In this document: positions 11,184-25,020 of the stretch, piece after piece
Layout of the letters: the number at the start of each line of letters is the position of its first letter
How positions within the stretch are numbered: position 1 is the stretch's first letter
Origin: Typhlomys cinereus
Taxonomy: Eukaryota > Chordata > Mammalia > Rodentia > Platacanthomyidae
Length of the DNA stretch: 64,000 bases
Direction of reading: 5' to 3'
NCBI GenBank assembly: GCA_023101885.1
Contig: JALPQD010000919.1
Location: forward strand, 1-64,000
The notes under the pieces: model-generated
The model's input: only the letters and a program-made list of their open reading frames with translations
The model's database searches: none
Told to the model about the DNA's origin: nothing
Program-made: the position numbers and the translations under genes

Positions 11184-12652
11184 GATGTTCAGGAGAAAAT
11201 CACACTAGTTTTGTGACGTATTCATGGAATATGTTCACGCAGGCCATCATTTCCAAAAGGGTGAACCAAGTGAGGAAGACTGAGAGTCAAATGTTGGAAG
11301 TGCACTTCTTAGAGATAAGTATCCTACAGAAGATTCTATACTGGAAAACTTTGTGTTCAGGAGAAGAACATACTTGTTTTGCAACATTTGCATACAACCT
11401 GTTTCCAAAATAGTGAACCAAGTGAAGAGGGTTCAGCTTCAAATATTGCACGTGCACTTCTTACTGGGTAAGTGTTCTACGGAAGTTCCTATAATGTAAC
11501 TATTTGTGTTCAGGATAAAATAACAGTTGTTGTGCCACATTTCCATGGAACATGATGAAGGAGGCTATGATGTTTCCAAAATAGTTAACCAAGTGAGCAT
11601 GACTCAGAGTCAAATGTTGCAAGTGCACTTCGTTGGGATACGTATCCTACAGAAGTTTCTATACTGTAACTCTTTGTGATCAGGAGAAAGTCACACTTGT
11701 TGTGCGACAGTCAATGGAACATTTACACACAAGCAATGATATTCCGAAATAGTGAACCAAGAGAGAAGGACTCAGAGTCATATGTTGCAAGTGCTCTTCT
11801 TCTGAGCGGTAAGTATCCCACAAAAGTTTCTATACTGTCATTCCTTGTGTTCAGGAGAGTATCACACTTGTTTTGCAATGTTTCCCTGGAACATGTTCAC
11901 ACAGGCAATGATTTTGCAAAATAGTGAACCAAGTGAGGAGGACTCAGAGTCAAATGTTGGAAGTGCACTTCTTAGTGGTAAGTGTCCTACAGAAGTTTCG
12001 ATACTGTACCTCTTTGTGTTCTCCAGAAAAATCACACTTTTTTGCGATATTTCCATGGAAACTATTCATGCAGGAGATGATTTCCAAAATAGTGAACCAA
12101 GTGCGGAGAATTCAGAATCAAATGTAGGAAGTGCACTTCTTGGGGATAAGTATCCTAGAGAAGTCTCTACACTGTAACATTTGCATTCAGGAGAAAATCA
12201 TACTTATTTTGTGAAATTTGCATGGCACATGTTCACACAGGCCATGATTTTCCAATATAGTGAACCAAGTGAGGAGGACTCTGAGTCAAATGTTGCAAGT
12301 GCACTTTTTAGGATAAGTGTCGTACAGAAGTTTCTATACTCTAACTCTTTGTATTCAGAAGGAAATCACACTTGTTGTACGACGTTTCCATGAAACATGT
12401 TCATGCATGTCATTCCCTTCCAAAAACGTGAACCAAGTGAAGAGGACTCACTGTCACATGTTGCATGTGCACTTCCTTGGGACAAGTGCCCTGCACAGGT
12501 TTCTAGACTGTAAAACTTTGTATTCTGGAGAAAACAACATTCGTTTTGTGCTGATTCTACCAATTATGTTCAGGCCTGTAATGAGCTTGAAAATAGTGAT
12601 CAAGTGAGGAAGTGTCAAATTCACATGTTTCACTTTCACTTCTCAGTGATAA

Positions 12653-14341
12653 GAATCCTGTAGACATTCATAAGTTGTAACTTTTTATGTTCATGAGAAA
12701 ATCACACTGGTTTTGAGACGTTTTCATGGAATATGTTCACACAGGCCTTGATTTTCCCAAGGAGTTAACCAAGGGAGGAAGACTGAGTCAAATGTTGGAA
12801 GTGCACTTCTTAGGGATGAGTATCTTAAGGAAGATTCTATACTGTAACACTTTTGTGTTCAGAAGAAGATCACACTTGTTTTGCGACATTTGCATATAAC
12901 ATGTTCATACAGGCCATGGTTTTCCAAAATAGTGAACAAAGTGAGGAGGGTTCAGAATAAAATATTACACGTGCACTTCTTACTGGTAAGTGTCCTACGG
13001 AAGTACGTATACTGTAACTCTTTGTGTTCAGGAGAAAATAATAGTTGTTGTGCCACATTTCCACGAAACACGTTGAAGCAAGCCATGATTTTTCCAAAAT
13101 AGTTAACCAAGTTAAGGATGACTCAGAGTCAAATGTTGCAAGTGTACTATGTTGGGATACGTATCCTACAGAAGTTTCTATACTGTAACTCTTTGTGATC
13201 AGGAGAAAGTCACACATTTTGTGCGACAGTCAATGGAACATTTACACGCAAGCCATGATATTCCAAAATAGTGAACCAAGAGAGAAGGACTCAGAGTCAA
13301 AGGTTGCAAGTGCTCTTCTTCTTATCGGTAAGTATCGCACCAAAGTTTCTATACTGTCATTCTTTGTATTCAGGAGAATATCACACGTGTTTTGCAATGT
13401 TTCCCTGGAACATGTTCACGCAGGCTGATATTTTCCAAAATAATGAACCAAGTGAGGAGGACTCAGAGTCAAATGTTGGAAGTGCACTTCTTAGTGGTAA
13501 GTATCCTACAGAAGTTTCAATACTGTACCTGTTTGTGTTCTGCAGGAAATCACATTTGTTTTGCGTCATTTCCATGGAACCTATTTATGCAAGAGATGAT
13601 TTCCAAAATAGTGAAACAAGTGCAGAGGATTCAGATTAAATGTAGAAAGTGCAATTCTTGGAGATAAGTATCCTAGAAAAGTATCTACACTGTAACATTT
13701 GCATTCAGGAGAAAATCATACTCGTTTTGTGACATTTGCATGGAACATTTTCAAGCAGGCCATGAATTTCCAAAATAGTGAACCAAGTGAGGAGGATTCA
13801 GAGTCAAATGCTGGAAGTGCACAGCTTAGGGATAAGTATCCTACATAAGTTTGTATACTGTATAACATTTGCGTTCAGGAGAAAATCATACTTGTTTTGA
13901 GACATTTCCAAGGCACCTGTTCACACAGGCCATGATTTTACAAAATAGTGAACCAAGTGAGCAGGGCTCTGACTCAAGTCTTGCAAGTGCACTTCTTTAG
14001 GATAAGTGTCATACAGAAGTTTCTATACTGTAACTCTTTGTGTTCAGGAGGAAATCACACTTGTTGTACGACGTTTCCATGAAACATGTTCATGCATGTC
14101 ATTCCCTTCCAAAAACGTGAAACAAGTGAGGAGGACTCACTGTCTTATGTAGCATACTCACTTCCTTGGGACAAGTATCCTACACAGGTTTCTAGACGGT
14201 AAAACTTTGTGTTTAAGACAAAACAACATTCGTTTTGTGCTGATTCTACCAACTATGTCCAGGCCTGTAATGAGCTTGAAAATAGTGACCAATTGAGGAA
14301 GCGTCAAATTCTCATGTTTCACTTCCACTTCTCAGTGATAA
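12653..14341 (+). repeat. Canonical ten-monomer HOR unit
   Basis: 1,689 bp with all ten classes in order, N10 to N9. N8 ends with the ACATGTTCATGCATGT dyad near 14,092-14,107. Confidence 0.82.
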
Positions 14342-16168
14342 GAAACCTGTAGATGTTCATACATTGTAACTTTTTATGTTCAAGGGAAAATCACTCTGGT
14401 TTTGTGACGTTTTCATGGAATATGTTCACGCAAGTCTTGATTTTCCAAAATGGTGAACTAAGAGAGGAGGACTGAGAGTCAAATGTTGGAGGTGCACTTC
14501 TTAGGCAAAAGTATCCTACAGAAGATTCTATAATGTAACACTTTGTGTTCAGGAGAAGATCATATTTGTTTTGTGACACTTCCATATAACATGATCATGT
14601 AGGCCATGATTTTCCAAAATAATGAACAAAGTGAAGAGGGTTCAGACTCAAATATTGCACGTGCACTTCTTACTGGTAAGTGTCCTATGGAAGTTCCTAT
14701 ACTGTAACTCTTTGTGTTTAGGAAAAAATAACAGTTGTTGTGCCACATTTCCATGGAACATGTTGAAGCAGGCCATGATTTTTCCAAAATAGTTAATCGA
14801 GTGAGGATGACTCACAGTCAAATGTTGGACGTGCACTTCGTTGGGATATGTATCCTACAGAAGTTTCTATACTGTAACACTTTCTGATCAGGAGAAAGTC
14901 ACCCTTGTTGTGAGACAATGGAACATTTACAAGCAAGCCATGATATTCCAAAATAGAAAACCAACAGAGAAGGACTCAGAGTCAAATTTTGCAAGTGCTC
15001 TTCTTAGCGGTACGTATCCCACCAAAGTTTCTATAGCGTCAATCTTTGTATTCAGGAGAGTATCACACTTGTTTTGCCATGTTTCCCTGGAACATGTTAA
15101 CGCAGGCTGTGATTTTGCAAAACAGTGAACCAAGTGAGGAGGACTAAGAGTCAAATGTTGGAAGTGCACTTCTTAGTGGTAAGTATCCTACAGAAGTTTC
15201 GATACTGTACCTCTTTGTGTTCTGCAGAAAATCACACTTGTTTTGCGACGTTTCCATGGAACCTATTCATGCAGGAGATGATTTCCAAAATAGTGAACCA
15301 AGGGCGGATAATTCAGAATCAAATATAGGAAGTGCACTTCCTGCAGATAAGTATCCTAGAGAAGTTTCTACACTGTAATATTTGCGTTCAGGAGAAAATC
15401 ATACTTGTTTTCTGACATTTGCATGGAACATATACACGCAGGCTATGAATTTCCAAAATAGTGAACCAATTGCGGAGGATTCAGAATGAAATGTAAGAAG
15501 TGCACTTCTTGGGGATATGTATCCTAGATACGTTTCTACACTGTAACATTTGCGTTCATGATAAAATCATCCTTGTTTTGTGACATTTGCATGGAACATG
15601 TTCACGCAGGCCATGAATTTCCAAAATAGTGAACCAAGTGAGGAGGATTCAGAGTCATATGCTGGAAGTGCACCTCTTAGGGAGAAGTAACCTACATAAG
15701 TTTGTATACTGTATAACATTTGCGTTCAGGAGAAAATCATACTTGTTTTGAGACATTTCCAAGGCACCTGTTCACACAGGCCATGATTTTACAAAATAGT
15801 GAACCAAGTGAGCAGGGCTCTGACTCAAGTCTTGCAAGTGCACTTCTTTAGGATATGTGTCATACAGAAGTTTCTATACTGTAACTCTTTTTGTTCAGGA
15901 GGAAATCACACTTGTTGTACGACGTTTCCATGAAACATGTTCATGCATGTCATTCCCTTCCAAAATCAGGAACGAAGTGAAGGGACTCACAGTCATATGT
16001 AGCATGTGCACTTCTTTGGGACAAGTATCCTACACAGTTTTCTAGACGGTAAAACTTTGTGTTCTGGAGAAAACAACATTCGTTTTGTGCTGATTCAACC
16101 AACTATGTTCAGGCCTGTAATGAGGAAGCGTCAAATTCACAAGTTTCACTTCCACTTCTCAGTGATAA
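14342..16168 (+). repeat. Eleven-monomer HOR unit with doubled N6
   Basis: 1,827 bp. An extra N6-type monomer is present (first around 15,330, second around 15,500). A deletion of about 20 bases near 16,123 removes the usual GCTTGAAAATAGTGACCAAG between N9 and N10. Confidence 0.75.
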
Positions 16169-17857
16169 GAATCCTGTAGATGTTCAAAAGTTGTAACTTT
16201 TTATGTTCACGAGGAAATCACACTGGTTTTGTGACGTATTCATGGAACATGTTCAGGCAGGCCTTGATTTTTCAAAATGGTGAATCAATTGAGGAGGACT
16301 GAGAGTCAAATGTTGGAAGTGCACTTCTTAGGCATAAGTATCCGACAGAAGATTCTATCCTGAAACACTTTGTGTTCAGGAGAAGATCATACTTGTTTTG
16401 TGACATTTGCATATAACATGTTCATGCAGGCCATGATTTTCCAAAAGAGTGAACCAAGTGAGGAGGGTTCATAGTCAAAATTGCACGTGCACTTCTTAAC
16501 GGTAAGTGTCCTACGGAAGTTCCTATACTGTAACTCTTTGTGTTCAGGAGAAAATAACAGTTGTTGTGCCACATTTACATGGAACATGTTGAAGCAGGCC
16601 ATGATTTTTCCAAAATAGTTAACCAAGTGAGGATGCCTCAGAGTCAAATGTTGCAAGTGTACTTTGTTGGGATACATATCCTACAGAAGTTACTATACTG
16701 TAACTCTTTCTGATCAGGAGAAATTCACACAATTTGTGCGACAGTCAATGGAATATTTACATGCAAGCCATGATATTCCAAAACAGTGAACCAAGAGAGA
16801 AGGACTCAGAGTCAAATGTTGCAAGTGCTCTTCTTCTTAACGGTAAGTATCCCTCCAAAGTTTGTATACTGTCATTCTCTGTATTCAGGAGAATATCACA
16901 CGTGTTTTGCAATGTTTCCCTGGAACATGTTCACCTAGGCTGATATTTTCCAAAATAGTGACCCAAGTGAGGAGGACTCAGAGTCAGATGTTGGAAGTGT
17001 ACTTCTTAGTGGTAAGTATCCTACAGAAGTTTCGATACTGTACCTCTTTGTGTTCTGCAGAAAATCACACTTGTTTTCCTACGTTTCCATGGAACCTATT
17101 CATGCAGGAGATGATTTCCAAAATAGTGAACACATGCGGAGAATTCAGAATCAAATGTACTAAGCACACTTCTTGGGGATATGTATCCTAGAGAAGTTTC
17201 TACACTGTAACATTTGCATTTAGGAGAAAATCATATTTGTTTTGTGACATTTGCATAGAACATGTTCATGCAGGCCATGAATTTCCAAAATAGTGAACCA
17301 AGTCAGGAGGATTCAGAGCCAAATGCTGGACGTGCACCTCTTAGGGATAAGTATCCTACAGAAGAAGTTTGTATACTGTAACATTTGCGTTCAGGAGAAA
17401 ATCATACTGGTTATGTGACATTTGCATGGCACATGTTCACACAGGCCATGATTTGACAAAATAGTGAACCAAGAGAGGAGGACTCTGAGTCAAATGTTGC
17501 AAATGCACTTTTTTAGGATAAGTGCCGTACAGAAGTTTCTATAGTCTAACTCTTTGTATTCAGGAGGAAATCACACTTGTTGTAAGACGTTTCCATGAAA
17601 CATGTTCATGCATGTCATTCCTTTCCAAAATCGTGAACCAAGTGAAGAGGACTCACAGTCATATGTAGCATGTGCACTTCCTTGGGACAAGTGTCCTACA
17701 CAGATTTCTAGACGGTAAAACTTTGTGTTCTGGAGAAAACAGCATTCGTTTTGTGCTGATTCTACCAATTATGTCCAGGCCTGTAATGAGCTTGAAAATA
17801 GTTACCAAGTGAGGAAGCGTCCAATTCACATGTTTCACTTTCACTTCTCAGTGATAA
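16169..17857 (+). repeat. Canonical ten-monomer HOR unit
   Basis: 1,689 bp, N10 through N9 in order, the same length as the unit at 12,653. It matches that unit more closely than the one between them, a pattern expected when HOR variants are copied as blocks. Confidence 0.8.
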
Positions 17858-19878
17858 GAATCCTGTAGATGTTCATACGTTGTAACTTTTTATGTTCAGG
17901 AGAAAATCCCACTTGTTTTGTGACGTTTTCATGGAATATGATCACGCAGGCTTAGATTTTCCAAAATAGTGAACTAATTGAGGAGGACTGAGAGTCAAAT
18001 GTTGGAAGTGCACTTCTTAGGGATAAGTATCCTACAGAAGATTATATACTGTAACACTTTGGGTTCAGGAGAAGATCATACTTGCTTTGGGACATTTGCA
18101 TATAACATGTTCACACAGGCCATGATTTTCCAAAATGATAAAAGAAGTGAGGAGTGTTCAGAGTCAAATATTGCACATGCACTTCTTACCGGTAAGTATC
18201 CTACGGAAGTTCCTATGCTGTAACACTTTTTGTTCAGGAGAAGATCACACTTGTTTTGCGACATTTGCATATAACAGTTTAACACAGGCCATGAATTTCC
18301 AAAATAGTGAACCAAGTGTGGAGGATTCAGAGGGAAATGGTGGAAGTGCTATTCTTCTTAGTGGTAAGTATCCCACCAAAGTTTCTGTACTGTCATTCTT
18401 TGTGTTCAGGAGAGTATTACACTTGTTTTGCAATGTTTCCCTGGAACATGTTCACGCAGGCTATGATTTTCCGAAATAGTGAACCAATTGAGGAGGATTC
18501 AGAATCAAATGTTGGAAGTAGAATTCTCAGTAGTAAGTATCCTACAGAAGTTTCGATACTGTACCTCTTTGTGTTCTGCAGAAAATCACACTTGTTTTGC
18601 AACGTTTCCAATGAACCTATTCATGCAGGAGATGATTTCCAAAATAGTGAACCAAGTGTGAAGGATTCAGAGTCAAATGTTGGAATTTCACTTCTTAGGG
18701 ATAAGAATCCTTGAGAAGTTTCTCCACTGTAACATTTGCGTTCAGGAGAAAATCGTACTTGTTTTGTGACATTTGCAAGGGACATGTTCACACAGGCCAT
18801 GATTTACCAAATTAGTGAACCAAGTGTGGAGGATTCAGAGTCAAATGGTGGAAGTGCACCTCTTAGGGAGAAGTATCCTACAGAAGTTTGTATACTGTAA
18901 CATTTGCGTTCAGGAGAAAATCATACTTTTTTGTGACATTTTCATGGCACATGTTCACACAGGCCATGATTTTACAAAATAGTGAACCAAGTGAGGAGGA
19001 CTCTGAGTCAAATGTTGCAAGTGCACTTCTTTTGGATAAGTGTCGTTATAGAAGTTTCTATACTGTAACTCCATTTGTTTAGGAGGAAATCACACTTGTT
19101 TTGCGACATTTGCAAGGAATCTATTCATGCAGGAGATGATTTCCAAAATAGTGAAGCAAGTGCGGAGTATTGAGAATCAAATGTAAGAAGTGCACTTCGT
19201 AAGGACAAGTATCCTAGAGAAGTTTCTACACTGTAACATTTGTGCTCAGGAGAAAAACATTCTTATTTTGTGACATTTGCATGGAACAGTCACGCAGGCC
19301 ATGAAATTCCAAAATAGTGAACCAAGTGAGGAGGATTCAGAATAAAATGCTGGAAGTGCACCACTTAGGGATAAGTATCCTACAGAAATTTATATACTGT
19401 AACATTTGCATTCAGGAGAAAATCATACTTGTTTTGTGACATTTACATGGCACATGTTCACACAGGCCATGATTTGACAAAATAGTGAACCAAGAGGGGA
19501 GGACTCTGAGTCAAATGTTGCAAGTGCACTTCTTTAGGATAAGTGTCATTACAGAAGTTTCTATACTGTAACTCTTTGTGTTCAGGAGGAAATAACACGT
19601 GTTGTACGACACTTCCATGAAACATGTTCATGCAGGTCGTTCCCGTCCAAAATCGTGAACCAGTGAAGAGGACACACAGTCATATGTAGCATGTCCACTT
19701 CTTTGGGAGAAGTATCCCAAAGAAGTTTCTAGACAGTAAAACTTTGTGTTCTGGAGAAAACAACATTCGTTTTGTGCTGATTCTACCAACTATGTTCAGG
19801 CCTGTAATGAGCTTGAAAATAGTGACCAAATGAGGAAGTGACAAATTCACATGTTTCACTTCCACTACTAAGTGATAA
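17858..19878 (+). repeat. Twelve-monomer HOR variant with repeated N6-N7-N8
   Basis: 2,021 bp. Order reads N10-N1-N2, a hybrid monomer near 18,340 (ends with TTCTTAGTGGTAAG), N5, N6, N7, N8, then N6-N7-N8 again and N9. The second N6-N7-N8 starts near 19,170. Confidence 0.7.
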
Positions 19879-21560
19879 GAATCCTGTAGATGTTCATACG
19901 TTGTAACTTTTTATGTTCAGGAAGAAATCACACTGGTTTTGTGACGTTTTCATGGATTATGTTCACACAGGCCATGATTTTCCCAAAGAGTGAACCAAGT
20001 GAGGAAGACTGAGAGTCAAATGTTGGAAGCGCACTTCTTAGTGATAAGTATCCTGCAGAAGACTCTATACTGTAACACTTTGTGTTCAGGGGAAGATCAC
20101 ACTTGTTTTGTGACATTTGCATATAACATCTTCACGCAGGCAATGATTTTCCAAAAGTTTGAACCAAGTGAGGAGGGTTCAGTGTCAAATATTACACGTG
20201 CACTTCTTACCGGTAAGTGTCCTACGGAAGTTCCTATACTGTAACTCTTTGTGTTCAGGAGAAAATAACAGTTGTTGTGCCACATTTCCATGGAACATGT
20301 TGTAGCAGGCCATGATTTTTCCAAAATAGTTAACCAAGTGAGGATGCCTCAGAGTCAAATGTTGCAAGTGCAATTCGTTGGGATACGTATCCTACAGAAG
20401 TTTCTGTACTGTAACTTTTTGTGTTCGAGAAAGTCAGACATGTTCTACGACAGTGAATGCAACATTTACATGCAAGCCACGATATTCCAAAATAGTCAAC
20501 CAAGAGAGAAGGACTCAGAGTCAAATGTTGCAAGTGCTCTTCTTAGCGGTAAGTATCCCACAAAAGATTCTATACTGTAATTTTTTGTGTTCAGGAGAAT
20601 ATCACACTTGTTTTGCAATGTTTCCATGGAAGGTGTTCACGCATGCTATGACTTTCCAAAATAGGGAACCAAGTGAGGAGGACTCAGAGTCAAATGTTGG
20701 AAGTGCACTTCTTAGTGGTAAGTATCCTACAGAAGTTTTGATACTGTACCTCTTTGTGTTCACCAGAAAATCACACTTGTTTTGTGACATTTCCAAGGAA
20801 TCTATTCATGCAGGAGATGATTTCCAAAATAGTGAACCAAGTGCGGAGTATTGAGAATCAAATGTAAGAAGTGCACTTCGTAGGGCCAAGTATCCTAGAG
20901 AAGTTTCTACACTGTAACATTTGTGCTCAGGAGAAAATCATTCTTCTTTTGTGACATTTGCATGGAACAGTCAAGCAGGCCATGAATTTCCAAAATAGTG
21001 AACCAATTGAGGAGAATTCAGAGTCAAATGCTAGAAGTGCACAACTTAGGGATAATTAACCTACAGAAGTTTGTATTCTGTAACATTTGCATTCAGGAGA
21101 AAATCATAATTGTTTTGTGACATGTGCATGGGACATGTTCACTCAGGCCATGATTTTACAAAATAATGAACCAAGAGAGGAGGACCGTGAGTCAAATGTT
21201 GCAAGTGCACTTCTTTAAGATAAGTGTCATTTCAGAAATTTCTATACTGTAACTCTTTGTGTTAAGGAGGAAATAACACGTGTTGTACGACACTTCCATG
21301 AAACATGTTCATAGCATGTCATTCCTTTCCAAATCATGAACCAAGTGAAGAGGACAAAAAGTCATATGTAGCATGTGCACTTCTTTGGGACAAGTATCCT
21401 ACACAGGTTTCTAGACGGTAAAACGTTGTGTTCTGAAGAAAACAACATTCGTTTTGTGCTGATTTTACCAACTATGTTCAGGCCTGTAATGAGCTTAAAA
21501 ATAGTGACCAAGTGATGAAGCGACAAATTCACATGTTTCACTTCCACTACTAAGTGATAA
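19879..21560 (+). repeat. Canonical ten-monomer HOR unit
   Basis: 1,682 bp with all ten classes. Its N10 has the CCACTACTAAGTG variant that also appears at 21,561, 22,233, 25,021, 29,397 and 32,930, linking these units as one lineage. Confidence 0.8.
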
Positions 21561-22232
21561 GAATCCTGTAGATGTTCATACTTGTAACTTTTTATGTTCA
21601 GGAGGAAATCACACTGGTTTTGTGACGTTTTCATGGAATATATTCACGCAGGCCTTGATTTTCCAAAATAGTGAACCAAGTGAGGAAGACTGAGAGTCAA
21701 ATGCTGGAAGGGCACTTCTTAGGGATAAGTATCCTACAGAAGATTCTATACTGTAACACTTTGTGTTCAGGAGAAGATCACACTTGTTTTGCGACATTTG
21801 CATATAACATGTTCATACAGGCCATGGTTTTCCAAAATATTGAACCAAGTGAGGAGGGTTCAGCGTCAAATATTGCACGTGCACGTCTTACCGGTAAGTG
21901 TCCTATGGAAGTTCCTATATTGTAACTCTTTGTGTTCAGGAAGAAATCACACTTGTTGTACGACACTTCCATGAAACATGTTCATGCATGTCATTTACTT
22001 CCAAATCATGAACCAAGTGAAGAGGACTCACAGTCATATGTAGCATGTGCACTTCTTTGGGACAAGTATCCTACACAGGTTTCTAGACGGTAAAACTTTG
22101 TGTTCTGAAGAAAAAAACATTTGTTTTGTGCTGATTCTACCAACTATATTCAGGCCTGTAATGAGCTTGAAAATAGTGACCAAGTGAGGAAGTGACAAAT
22201 TCATATGTTTCACTTCCACTACTAAGTGGTAA
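21561..22232 (+). repeat. Four-monomer HOR variant
   Basis: 672 bp, exactly four periods: N10, N1, an N2/N8 fusion and N9. The fusion occurs near 21,930-21,950, where N2 sequence passes into the N8 text GAAATCACACTTGTTGTACG. Confidence 0.75.
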
Positions 22233-23842
22233 GAATCCTGTAGATGTTCATACGTTGTAACTTTTTATGTTCATGAGAAAATCACACTGGTTTTGTGACG
22301 GTTTCATGGAATATGTTCACACAGGCCTTGATTTTCCCAAAGAGTGAAGCAAGTGAGGAAGAATGAGAGTCAAATGTTGGAAGTGCACTTCTTAGTGATA
22401 AGTATCCTACAGAAGATTCTATACTGTAACACTTTGTGTTCAGGAGAAGATCACACTTGTTTTGCGACATTTGCATATAATCTTACCGGTAAGGTCCTAA
22501 GAGTTCCTATCTGTAACTCTTTGTATTCAGGAGTAATACAGTTGTTTGGCCACATTTACATGGAACATGGAGCAGCCATGATTTTTCCAAAATAGTTAAC
22601 CAAGTGAGGATGCCTCAGAGTCATAATGTTTTGCAAGTGCAATTCGGTTGGGATACGTATCCTACAGAAGTTTCTGTACTGTACTTTTTGTGTTCCAGAG
22701 AAAAGTCAGACATGTTGCTAACTGACAGTCAATGGCAACATTTACATGCTAAGCCACGATAGTCCAAAATAGTCAACCAAGGAGAAGGAGACGGACTCAG
22801 AGTCAAATGTTGCAAGTGCTCTTCTTAGCGGTAAGTTTCCCACAAAAGTTTCTATAATGCCATTCTTTGTGTTCAGGAGAGTATCACACTTGTTTTGCAA
22901 TGTTTCCATGGAACGTGTTCACGCAGGCTCTGATTTTCCAAACTAGAGAACCAAGTGAGGAGGACTCAGAGTCAAATGTTGGAAGTGCACTTCTTAGTTG
23001 TAAATATCATACAGAACTTTCGATACTGTACCTCTTTGTGTTCTGCAGAAAATCACACTTGTTTTGCGACATTTCCAAGGAACCTATTCATGCAGGAGAT
23101 GATTTCCAAAATACTGAACCAAGTGCGGAGAATTCAGAATCAAATGTTGGAATTTCACTTCTTAGAGATAAGTATCCTAGAGAAGTTCCTATAATGTAAC
23201 ATTTGCGTTCAGGCGAAACTCATACTTGTTTGTGACATTTGAATGGCACAGGTTCACACAGGCCATGATTTTACAAAATAATGAACCAAGTGAGGAGGAT
23301 TCAGAGTCAAATGCTGGAAGTGCACCACTTAGGGATAAGTATCCTACAGAAATTTGTATACTGTAACATTTGCATTCAGGAGAAAATCATACTTGTTTTG
23401 TGACATTTGCATGGCACATGTTCACACAGGCCATGATTTGACAAAATAGTGAACCAAGAGAGGAGGACTCTGAGTCAAATGTTGCCAGTGCACTTCGTTA
23501 GGATCAATGTCATTACAGAAGTTTCTATACTGTAACTCTTTGTGTTCAGGAGGATATCACATTTGTTGTACGACGTTTCCATGAAACATGTTCATGCAGG
23601 TCGTTCCCGTCCAAAATCGTGAACCAGTGAAGAGGACTCACAGTCATATGTAGCATGTGCACTTCTTTGGGAGAAGCATCCTACACAGGTGTCTAGACGG
23701 TAAAACTTTGTGTTCTGTAGAAAACAACATTCGTTTTGTTCTGATTCTACCAACTATGTTGAGGCTTGTAATGAGCTTGAAAATAGTGACCAAGGGAGGA
23801 AGCGTGAAATTCACAAGTTTCACTTCCACTTCTCAGTGATAA
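22233..23842 (+). repeat. Ten-monomer HOR unit with internal deletion and indel cluster
   Basis: 1,610 bp. The first ~250 bp match the unit at 25,021 closely. At 22,480 about 90 bp are missing compared with 25,260-25,350, then about 330 bp carry a dense run of small insertions and deletions (for example GAGTAATACAG for GAGAAAATAACAG). From about 22,820 the sequence is clean again and matches 25,680 onward. Confidence 0.75.
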
Positions 23843-25020
23843 GAATCCTGTAGAGGTTCATACTTTGTAAATTTTTATGTTCAGGAGTAAATGACATTGG
23901 TTTTGAGACGTTTTCATGGAATATGTTCTCGCAGGTCTTGATTTTCCCAAAGAGTTAACCATGTGAGGAAGACTGAGTCAAATGTTGGAAGGGCACTTCT
24001 TAGGGATAAGTATCCTAAGGAAGATTCTATACTGTAACACTTAGTGTTCAGGAGAAGATCACACTTCTTTAGCGACATTTGCCTATAACATGTTCACGCA
24101 GGCCATGATTTTCCAAAATATTGAACCAAGTGAGGAGGGATCAGTGTCAAATATTGCATGTGCACTTCTTACCGGTAATTGTCCTATGGAAGTTCCTATA
24201 TTGTAACTCTTTGTGTTCAGGAGAAAATAACAGTTGTTGTGCCACATTTCCATGGAACAGGTTGAAGCAGGCCATGATTTTTCCAAAATAGTTAACCAAG
24301 TGAGGATTACTCAGAGTCAAATGTTGGTAGTGCACTTCTTATTGGTAAGTATCCTAAGCAAGTTTCGATACTGTACCTCTTTGTGTTCTGCAGAAAATCA
24401 CACTTGTTTTGCGACTTTTCCAAGGAACCTATTGATGTAGGAGATGATTTCCAAAATAATGAACCAAGTGCGGAGGATTCAGAATCAAATGTAGGAACTG
24501 CACGTCATAGGGATAAATATCCTAGAGAAGTTTCTACACTGTAACATTTGCATTCAGGAGAAAATCATTCTTGTTTTGTGACATTTGCATGGCATATGTT
24601 CACTCAGGCCATGATTTTACAAAATAGTGAACCAAGAAAGGAGGACTGTGAGTCAAGTGTTGCAAGTGCACTTCTTTAAGATAAGTGTCATTACAGAAGT
24701 TTCTATACTGTAACTCTTTGTGTTCAGGAAGAAATCACACTTGTTGTACGACACTTCCATGAAACATGTTCATGCATGTCATTTACTTCCAAATCATGAA
24801 CCAAGTGAAGAGGACTCACAGTCATATGTAGCATGTGCACTTCTTTGGGACAAGTATCCTACACAGGTTTCTAGACGGTAAAACTTTGTGTTCTGAAGAA
24901 AAAAACATTTGTTTTGTGCTGATTCTACCAACTATGTTCAGGCCTGTAATGAGCTTGAAAATAGTGACCAAGTGAGGAAGTGACAAATTCACATGTTTCA
25001 CTTCCACTACTAAGTGGTAA
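23843..25020 (+). repeat. Seven-monomer HOR variant
   Basis: 1,178 bp: N10, N1, N2, an N3/N5 hybrid (GAGGATTACTCAGAG, then TTATTGGTAAG), N6, an N7/N8 fusion and N9. It recurs at 31,752-32,929 with the same length and order (offset 7,909). Confidence 0.78.

Larger units (their letters stand above)
8179..12652 (+). repeat. Nine-monomer HOR unit hosting the L1
   Basis: Removing the L1 and one target-site copy leaves about 1,504 bp, nine monomers: N10 (split), N1, N2, N3, N4, N5, N6, N8, N9. N7 is missing: N6 near 12,120 is followed by an N8-type monomer near 12,290. Confidence 0.75.
11184..22032 (+). repeat. Family 1 satellite array, middle segment
   Basis: Clean ten-class monomers continue after the L1. 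N10 anchors are at 12,653, 14,342, 16,169, 17,858, 19,879 and 21,561, giving unit lengths of 1,689, 1,827, 1,689, 2,021 and 1,682 bp. Units differ clearly from each other, so homogenisation is older here than in the next segment. There are no genes; the stretch is monomers throughout. Confidence 0.95.

Noticed and set aside
23591..23612. CENP-B box candidate around CCCGTCCAAAATCGTGAACC in N8
   Set aside because: It resembles the reverse complement of the box but lacks the required T and has the second CG shifted by one base. I found no full NTTCGNNNNANNCGGGN match by eye; a pattern search would settle it.
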